This document shows positions 62,917 to 64,000 of a DNA stretch of 64,000 nt, one piece after another. The position numbers and the translations under genes are program-made. The stretch comes from Bacteroidaceae bacterium (GTDB taxonomy: Bacteria; Bacteroidota; Bacteroidia; Bacteroidales; Bacteroidaceae): assembly GCA_016286165.1 (NCBI GenBank), contig JAEESE010000002.1, positions 124,001-188,000 of the forward strand, given 5' to 3'. The first letter of the stretch is position 1; each line of letters starts with the position of its first letter. The notes beneath the pieces are model-generated. The model made no database searches. It saw only the letters and a program-made list of their open reading frames with translations, and was not told the origin of the DNA.

Positions 62917-64000
62917 ATGCAACGCAAACATTTCCCATTCCTTTTAATAGCATCTATGCTCACCGTATGCATAGCAGCTGGATGCGGCGACGATGAGCCG
63001 GAAACGCCTACACCTCCAACACCTCAAGACACGACAGCCATTGACACTACCGACACAATACCTGTCGACACTACTGATACTATCCCCGTCGACACCGACA
63101 CCATTGTAACACCTGTCGACAGCACCGTCTTCATCAAATGGACTGCCAGCGGTGCCACCGTAGAAGTGGCAGAGCAGCTGGCCGACCAGATTACCTACGA
63201 AGTGAACTCAGGCAACGTCATTGTTACCAACACCAACGTGACCGACGAGTTCGTGTTCGTGCTCAGCGGTTCTTCGGCCGACGGCTCATTCACCTACAAC
63301 GGAGAATACAAAGCCACATTCCAGTTCAATGGTCTCGAGCTTACGTCAACCACTGGCGGAGCTATAGACATACAATGTGGCAAGCGCATAAAACTAAACC
63401 TTGTTGAGGGCACCACAAACACCCTTGCTGATGCTGCCACAGGCGAACAAAAGGCTGCATTCAACTGCCAGGGCCACCTCGAGGTGAGCGGCAGCGGCAC
63501 GCTGAACATAGCGGGCAACTGCAACCACGCCCTTCGCACCAAGGAATACCTACAGCTCAAGAGTTCAACAGGCACCATTAACATCACCAAAGCTGCCGCC
63601 GACGGCATACACTGCGGCGAATATTTCCTGATGAACGGCGGCACGGTAAACATTAGCGGGTACACCAACGACGGCCTTCAGATGGAAACCTCCAAAGACT
63701 CCAGCGAGCCCGACAACGGTATCTTCACCATGAACGGAGGTAGCATCAAGGTCACCCATACCGGTGCCGGCAGCAAAGCCATACGCGCCGACTCCACCAT
63801 CGCCGTGATGAACATCAACGGAGGCACCATAGAAATAGAGCTCACTGCCTCGGCATCCGATGCCAAGGGCTTGGTCTGCGACGGCAACATAAACATCAGC
63901 GAGAGCAGTGCTGCCACCAATATCACCATCATAGCAGCAGGCAATGGCTATAAAGATGAAATGGACGAGAAAATCCGAACCACAGGCTTGAAGTCCGATG
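62917..64000 (+). CDS. DUF4353-type carbohydrate-binding lipoprotein (partial, cut by window end)
   Basis: The frame is open to the window end; 361 residues are visible. A lipoprotein signal (MQRKHFPFLLIASMLTVCIAAGC) is followed by a low-complexity linker built from Asp-Thr repeats (DTTAIDTTDTIPVDTTDTIPVD split in place). From about 70 onwards come repeating right-handed beta-helix-like turns rich in Gly-Thr-Ile-x-Ile (SGTLNIAGN; TGTINITKAAADGIHCG; GTVNISGYTNDGLQ; GGSIKVTHTGAGSKAIRAD; GGTIEIELTASASDAKGL). This is typical of DUF4353 'carbohydrate-binding domain-containing' proteins. Such proteins often accompany VTC/DUF4956 genes and CotH-like kinases. Binding of carbohydrate is a database label rather than proven function. 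Confidence 0.87.
   Translation, partial: MQRKHFPFLLIASMLTVCIAAGCGDDEPETPTPPTPQDTTAIDTTDTIPVDTTDTIPVDTDTIVTPVDSTVFIKWTASGATVEVAEQLADQITYEVNSGNVIVTNTNVTDEFVFVLSGSSADGSFTYNGEYKATFQFNGLELTSTTGGAIDIQCGKRIKLNLVEGTTNTLADAATGEQKAAFNCQGHLEVSGSGTLNIAGNCNHALRTKEYLQLKSSTGTINITKAAADGIHCGEYFLMNGGTVNISGYTNDGLQMETSKDSSEPDNGIFTMNGGSIKVTHTGAGSKAIRADSTIAVMNINGGTIEIELTASASDAKGLVCDGNINISESSAATNITIIAAGNGYKDEMDEKIRTTGLKSD

Overview
The window comes from a Bacteroidales chromosome, most likely Prevotellaceae-like. The evidence is a SusC/SusD/SusE-type starch locus, lipoproteins of the 'SC-(D/N/G)-acidic' type, three secreted proteins ending in a Prevotella-style C-terminal motif (YDLSGRKV...GIYIVNGKKV), and repeated Bacteroidetes -7 promoter boxes (TAnnTTTGC) in front of genes. 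I assign no species. I see no tRNA, rRNA, CRISPR, transposase or phage gene.

Layout. (1) 1-7.7 kb: two tandem-repeat arrays, a strong terminator and a 2424-residue secreted multidomain protein (minus strand). (2) 8.0-10.0 kb: a MATE exporter and a small phosphoesterase (minus). (3) 10.5-32.2 kb: a starch/malto-oligosaccharide utilisation locus. On the minus strand it runs susC, susD, susE-like, susF-like, a discoidin-domain secreted protein, a GH20 hexosaminidase and a lipoprotein GH13 amylase. Divergent on the plus strand are a LacI-family regulator, an MFS sugar transporter and a GH77 glucanotransferase (malQ). A LacI-type operator lies in the shared intergenic region. (4) 32.5-43.5 kb (plus): an LptF/G permease, ribBA, an aspartate-type aminotransferase, a stand-alone PurH cyclohydrolase domain, then mreB-mreC-mreD-mrdA-rodA for cell-wall elongation. 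(5) 43.7-50.9 kb (minus): psd, pssA, aroB, GH43, a DUF1573 protein, meaB and a fucO-type dehydrogenase. (6) 51.0-55.5 kb (plus): dnaE, trxA and a small acidic protein. (7) 55.5-60.3 kb: a TonB-dependent receptor, a small lipoprotein, rsgA and frr. (8) 60.4-64.0 kb (plus): a VTC-like polyphosphate-polymerase-domain protein, a DUF4956 membrane protein, a DUF2490 beta-barrel and a DUF4353-type lipoprotein cut by the window end.

The starch genes form one pathway: surface binding and cleavage (amylase, SusD/E/F), outer-membrane import (SusC), inner-membrane import (MFS) and cytoplasmic processing (MalQ), under LacI-type control. The mre-mrdA-rodA genes make one cell-shape operon, and psd and pssA are consecutive steps of phosphatidylethanolamine synthesis.

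The most unusual signal is non-coding. Five intergenic arrays (28-136, 143-230, 10220-10366, 32181-32303, 50041-50113) consist of short palindromes whose centres are spaced almost exactly 22 bp apart. The palindrome sequence differs between arrays while the spacing is kept. The second is the 60.4-64.0 kb VTC/DUF4956/DUF2490/DUF4353 gene set, whose joint function is not established to my knowledge.
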